Source: Oasisia sp. SBJ-2009 (lineage: Eukaryota; Annelida; Polychaeta; Sabellida; Siboglinidae). Taken from it: 64,000 nt of DNA. Of the stretch, positions 59,387 to 64,000 are shown in pieces. The stretch covers positions 24,320,213-24,384,212 of the forward strand of contig OZ024861.1 in NCBI GenBank assembly GCA_964017155.1. The letters run 5' to 3'. How positions within the stretch are numbered: position 1 is the first letter of the stretch; each line of letters starts with the position of its first letter. Position numbers and translations under genes: made by a program. Below the pieces are notes generated by a model. That model was not told the DNA's origin and made no database searches. It saw nothing but the letters and a program-made list of their open reading frames with translations.

Positions 59387-59824
59387 ATGATTGAATGCTC
59401 ACACTACACCCAGATAAATGTACACATGGAAATTGGAAAAAATAATGTAGGTGAAAATCAATACTATACAACAATGAACAATGTCACAAAAACAATAGAC
59501 ACACATGATAAACAAAAAGACCTAGGGGTAAGTTTTGACTCAAAACTCACATTTGATCAACATATAAGCCAAGTGGTAAACAAGGCAACTAAAATTACCA
59601 AAATAATTAGAAGAACCTTTCAATTTCTAGATAAACATACTTTTTTGCCACTCTACAAAACAATGGTTAGATCACACCTAGAGTATGCTATGGCAGTATG
59701 GCACTCATATAAGATAAAACACAAAATTGCCTTAGAAAATATTCAGAGAAGAGCCACTAAAGAATTACCAGGTATGAGAGATCTATCATATTGCTTAAAC
59801 TCAGAGATCTATCATATTGCTTAA
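59387..59824 (+). pseudogene. CR1-like reverse transcriptase C-terminal fragment, part 1
   Basis: The frame includes KDLGVSFDSKLTFDQHI and TMVRSHLEYAMAVWH, the conserved segment after the catalytic motif in CR1/L2 reverse transcriptases, then IQRRATK. The catalytic motif and everything before it are absent. The frame is broken at 59778-59829 by a 26-base tandem duplication. Confidence 0.85.
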
Positions 59825-59829
59825 ACTCA
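59778..59829 (+). repeat. 26-bp tandem duplication breaking the CR1 frame
   Basis: GAGATCTATCATATTGCTTA plus AACTCA occurs at 59778-59803 and again at 59804-59829. As 26 is not a multiple of three it shifts the frame between the two CR1 fragments. Confidence 0.95.
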
Positions 59830-60296
59830 AATTGCTTAAACTACCTACATTAGCATATCGAAGATTAAGAGGAGACATGATAGAAGTCTATAAAATAATA
59901 CACAACATTTATGACCACGAATCTGTACCAAATCTGTTGAAAAACAATGAGACATCACAAAGAACAGGAAACAGAGGACATTCTCTAAAAATATTCACAC
60001 AAAGACCCAAATTAAACTTAAGAATTTTTTTATTTCCAATTCGAATTACTGAACCATGGAATAGTCTCCCTGATACAGTGGTAACAGCAAAATCTCTAAA
60101 TTCATTTAAAACACGACTAGACACATTTTGGTATAACGGCTATAACCAGGATATTGTATATGACTTCGAAGCACCATTAAGAATTACTAACAACAATAGA
60201 ACCGGAACACGCGATTTAATATTAATAGATAATGAAAACGAAGAGCTGATCACAGAGTCAGAGGAAGACAGAATCCTACGATCAGAACCGTCCTAA
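59817..60296 (+). pseudogene. CR1-like reverse transcriptase C-terminal fragment, part 2
   Basis: Continues the same LINE after the frameshift: LKLPTLAYRRLRGDMIEVYK, then RITEPWNSLPDTVVTAKSLN and SFKTRLD, the conserved C-terminus of CR1 elements. It ends at the normal stop region after an acidic tail (ENEELITESEED). There is no usable ATG at its start, as expected for a frameshifted piece. Confidence 0.85.
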
Positions 60297-60340
60297 GGTA
60301 TCCTAAGCCTAAGGTATAATACTTTATGGACATATTCATT

Positions 60341-60533
60341 ATTATAAAAGAAATAATTAAGGATATGAAGGCTGTACTATTGACATACTCAATTCCGATG
60401 GTCAACCAACCAACTAGTCTCGCTTAACTGACTGTCGGTCGGCTGCGGAACTACGCCGAGAAGACAGTCGAGGTGCTTAAAAGTGATGCCAAGTAATGGA
60501 TCCTGGGTAACCGAGGTTACCAACCGCAAAGAC
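60341..60533. other. Intergenic, nothing recognised
   Basis: Short transition between the LINE remnant and the CT tract. It contains no recognisable gene. Confidence 0.5.
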
Positions 60534-60750
60534 AACTCTCTCTCTCTCTCTCTCCCTCTCTCTCTCTCTCCCCCTCTCTCTCTCTCCCTCTCTCTCCCTC
60601 TCTCTCTCTCTCCCTCTCTCTCTCCCCCTCTCTCTCTCTCTCCCTCTCTCTCTCTCTCTCTCCCTCTCTCTCTCTCTCCCTCTCTCTCTCTCTCCCTCTC
60701 TCTCTCTCTCCCTCTCTCTCTCTCTCCCTCTCTCTCTCCCTCTCTCTCTG
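60534..60750. repeat. CT-rich microsatellite with CCC interruptions
   Basis: About 215 bases of (CT)n broken by regular CCCT or CCCCCT steps. CCAACCGCA flanks it on both sides (60519 and 60751), so the tract may have expanded between two copies of that short sequence. Arg/Glu and Ser/Leu ORFs across it are artefacts. Confidence 0.96.
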
Positions 60751-60751
60751 C

Positions 60752-61600
60752 CAACCGCAGATAAAGCGTTCGGTGGTGCCATATAGCGGAATTCACTTAA
60801 CTAATCCATCACAGCGCCATCTACTGGATATTGTAGTATTATTAAAGTCTCGCATCTGGCGAGAGTTTCGGATGAGTTGGCTTTGGAGTTAATGTTTTTC
60901 TCCCGAGGACAGACTTATGAAACAAAGCGTCCAGTGGGAAACGCTGTTGTGTTTATTAATTTGCAAACGTGAATGAACGTTGAAGCCACTGGTAAGTGAC
61001 TACGGTGTTATGTATGTTGTATGACTGGCTAGGTAGCACATGTTTGTTTTTGTCGTGACGATGCGATGGTCAGTTCTTGACTGAGGCTTTGAGTTGAGCT
61101 CTCATGACGGACCGAGGAAACTGGCGGACACTTGCGCTGGACTTCTCAAGTGAATGGTTTTTAAAACACCAACGGCATAAATGATCAGACTTTGGGTTAG
61201 TGTCATAATGTGCTGCAGTCACTGTCTATTCAGTCTGTAGGGTATACCATTTCCTGGACCGGCATTAGTCATTGTAGCCGTGATGTAGTGAAGGTGTGTT
61301 ACTGTGTTTGTAGCCCGTGACTGCGTGAGTCGCCGTCAGGATTAGCCGCTTGCTTGTAATTGCGCTGCTCATTTAAACCGCCATTGTTTACAAATCTCGT
61401 CAGCTCTGGGACAGTCTAGCACCCGTGATAAAACTGCATTATGTTTCACGTGTACTCGTTCGACTGCAAATCGCTGGTTACACGTCCATTGTTACGTGTA
61501 GTAGAACAGAACCTGGACGGAACCAGGAAATGTGTTTGTGACAGTGACACTCACAGTGTCAGTGAGAAGCCGTTATTTACTCGTGGTTGATACTGGCATG
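60752..61600 (+). promoter_or_regulatory. CpG-denser region, possible promoter and 5' UTR exon of a downstream gene
   Basis: CpG frequency is visibly raised (for example GTCGTGACGATGCGATGG, GACGGACCGAGG, GACTGCGTGAGTCGCCGTC) compared with the AT-rich flanks. A donor-like CACTG|GTAAGTGAC occurs at 60991. No coding exon is identified, so a promoter on either strand, or none, is possible. Confidence 0.3.
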
Positions 61601-63940
61601 AGCCATACCCATGATGAGTCAAGCCAGTGTCGCCTTGCTGCATTCCTTTTCAATTACAGTTTACACCTAGTTTTTCTCTGAAATTTGTTTAATCCTGTTA
61701 CAATCCATGCATACACAATCAGTTCTAATCTGCATGAATCAGGATGGGCATTCTATTTACGTTAAGTATTGTGTAAACAGTATCGTCAACTTAGATGAGT
61801 TTGTCTAGATGTTTTATCAGAATGGTGAACATTAAAAATACTGTCAACGTCTGCCTCAGCTAAATATAATTAGTTCTGTCAAGCTGATAATAGTAATGTG
61901 AATATTCTGATATATGTGGCACAATCTTAAATTGAAAACATATTCACAGGTTAGCTGCCCTGCAAGGATTGTTATTTGGCATTTCCTTTTAACATACTTA
62001 TTAGTTATATACCAGTATTTTAATGTTACAAATTAAATTTACTAATTTGATGCTTTAGACATGCTAATATAATCATATATTGTCATGTTTTTGTTGTTTA
62101 TTTATTAAAATGTTATATAAAATTATATTCATGTTTTAGTATATTTTAATAAACCCTACTTATCATTTTTTAAACGTATCATGAATCATTCTTTTTTGGT
62201 AAATATTGTGACAAATATTGTTTAATTAATATTTATCTTAAAATTAAAACATACCTGGGTACTCCCCTAGTAATGTACAAGCCTGCTCAACCTAACAATG
62301 AATTATATATGACCCTGTGTCAAGTACTTCTTCTGATAACACAATCTGTCGCCTGGGTCAAGTACTGGCATAAAGGCGATGTAATCTGAGAGCCTGGTCA
62401 AATATTGGATGAAATGGTAATTGTAATCCAGATGGATCCCTGGTCAAACTTTCTCTACAACCAGAAACATACACCACCACTACATCTATGAATGCCAATT
62501 ACCGAAACTACCTAGTGTTTCTAGGTTTGTCATTTGATCTTGCGGTCACACATAATGCGTGTTGATGTGATATGTAATAAGACATCTGGTGTGAGGTTAC
62601 AGGGCCATGTCTTTGTTTCGTCTGCTTCCTGCTATCTGTAACATGTAGCACCGTGCATATCTGCAAACTCTCACACAGGAAACACTCCGTAATCCTATAT
62701 TTTCTAAGCAGAAGCACTCTACGGTGATGTGTCAGGTTTCGCAGTGTTAATAAGTTTTTGATAAGACGATACCTATTACTTTGTGTGTCAAATTGGCCAT
62801 GGTGGAAGTGATTAGACAGGAAAGTAAACTGAGCCACTGTTGTAATCGAGCCATTAAAAATAACAATCTCAGGCATTCAACAGTTGCTTGTTATTTGGAT
62901 CATGTAATTGACTTGTTAGGTGATGTGACATGTCGCTTTTTGTTGTTCTTGTTGAGCCATTACAATGCGATCTCAAAACCTATGGCACCTCACACACTAA
63001 ATATTTGAACTAAATTATCCAGAAATATTGAGTGACACGTTTAGATGCAAGCACAGTTAAATTACAAGTGAAAAAAATCTTTGTGAAACAAAAGCGTTCT
63101 CTAGTTTGCAAATGTACTAAAATTAACTTTGTGCTAGGTGCAATTTGTTGGTATTGTCATACATACAGGATTTGGGAGGAAATGACATAGCCTTATACGC
63201 AACTTATTACAGAATAACAGTGTAATCTTCAAGTGCTGGATATACACAAATATTGATAGCAGATGTTGTTATCTATGACTAGTGATTATGGTATCTAAGA
63301 TTGGTGTTGTGTTGTATTTGTCTGCGTCAGTCAAAGGTACACAGTCTAAACAAGTGCTTGCACTTTCTAGCCTCATCCAGAAGACTTAGTATCCTATTTA
63401 ATAAAACAAATGCTGTGTTCTTTAAGACATATACTGCTTGCTGCAGTTTGATGTGTTGAATTTCTGACTCATGGCGATGGAATTACGCCTTCTGTAATTG
63501 ATTATTTAAACTGTACTATGGCCCATGTTCATAATTAATCAGCTACCTTCAGTAGTACCTTGTGAATGGGACTTCTCCATAGTCATCAGTGGAAGGAATC
63601 GTCACTCAGAATGGTTTGAATGTGCAGCAGAGGTGATATTGTTCAGGTGTGCAAATTGTCACACCTGTGCCACTACATGAAAGTGTCTTTCAGGTGTTGC
63701 TTTGAAGTTCCTGTGTTGCCCTGTGTAACCTGTCAAAGTGTTGCAACTCGAAAGTCCTTAGTTGGCATACCTGTGACTCACCAACTGAACTGACTGCTGA
63801 GTTCACAGAAGAATACACCACCCTGTTGGAAGACAGCCCCATTGTCACACTGGGTGGAGCTCCTGTAGGGTCTACAGGTGGGGTGTCGATTAGGGTGTCC
63901 TTTTGTGTCCAGACGATGACATCATAACAGGGATGGAGTC
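61600..63940. other. AT-rich DNA, no gene recognised
   Basis: No exon, repeat array or element could be identified on either strand. It may be the first intron of a gene starting near 61 kb or plain intergenic DNA. Confidence 0.5.
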
Positions 63941-63959
63941 ATGGAATCATGTCAAACTG

Positions 63960-64000
63960 ACACAGTAGCTCAGTGGTGAGCATGTCTAAAGATTGGTTCT
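63960..64000 (+). mobile_element. tRNA-like SINE head, cut by the window end
   Basis: TAGCTCAGTGGTGAGCA (63966-63982) is a good A box and GGTTCT (63995-64000) is the start of a B box. A genuine tRNA gene cannot be excluded because the 3' half is outside the window. The spacing from A to B box is short for a tRNA, which favours a SINE. Confidence 0.5.

Larger units (their letters stand above)
59225..60340. mobile_element. CR1-type LINE remnant in two opposed pieces
   Basis: 59225-59385 read on the minus strand is a LINE 3' UTR-like piece ending GTGACCGAAATAAAGTTTAA and an AATTCAATT tail. 59387-60300 read on the plus strand is the C-terminal part of a CR1-like reverse transcriptase. Opposed 5' and 3' pieces with the break next to each other are the hallmark of twin-primed LINE insertion. 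Limits are approximate and no target duplication was established. Confidence 0.7.

Noticed and set aside
60389..60796. Arg/Glu-rich and Ser/Leu-rich ORFs
   Set aside because: Direct translation of the CT/GA microsatellite.
63960..64000. Functional tRNA gene
   Set aside because: The 3' half is outside the window and A-to-B-box spacing is short. A tRNA-derived SINE is the safer reading.

Overview
The window looks like bilaterian animal nuclear DNA, probably from a marine invertebrate. It has two split genes with GT-AG introns, an AT-rich non-coding background, many microsatellites and minisatellites, decayed non-LTR retrotransposons, tRNA-derived SINE-like copies and non-autonomous DNA transposons. 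I cannot fix the species or phylum from the sequence. There are no operons, Shine-Dalgarno sites or CRISPR arrays.

Gene 1 (+ strand, coding exons 1901-28939) is a MAP-kinase phosphatase of the DUSP8/DUSP16 (MKP-7) type. Seven coding exons join in phase to a 686-residue protein: rhodanese-like MAPK-binding domain with a basic docking motif (exons 1-4), dual-specificity phosphatase domain with an HCxxGxxR active site (exons 4-7), and a long Ser/Pro-rich tail in exon 7. Introns 2 and 3 are very long (about 8.3 and 12.4 kb) and hold mainly AT-rich sequence, tandem repeats and one CpG-denser island. A 49-bp tandem repeat starts inside the last codons of the gene and continues into the 3' UTR.

The 30.7-43.2 kb intergenic block is full of mobile elements: a 411-bp fold-back element with 8-bp target duplications, a 5'-truncated and mutated LINE on the minus strand with candidate 8-bp duplications, a 2.4-kb terminal-inverted-repeat element with 9-bp duplications, and a possible small pogo-like element.

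Gene 2 (+ strand, exons found 43273-52639) is a TBC-domain Rab GAP of the USP6NL/RN-tre type. Eleven exons join in phase; the TBC arginine and glutamine fingers are present; the true first exon was not found. The intron before exon 10 contains degenerate ~58-bp copies of that exon's own acceptor and first bases.

Downstream (52.6-64 kb) there is no recognisable gene. It holds a 41-copy 24-bp minisatellite, a CR1-type LINE remnant arranged as expected from twin priming, a CT-rich microsatellite, a CpG-denser stretch that might be the promoter region of a further gene, and a tRNA-like SINE cut off by the window end.

The two genes share orientation, but nothing in the sequence shows they work together: one inactivates stress MAP kinases, the other regulates Rab GTPases in endocytosis. 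I found no evidence of a wholly new biological system. The most unusual observations are the two cases where a tandem repeat includes exon-edge sequence, and the long inverted repeats.
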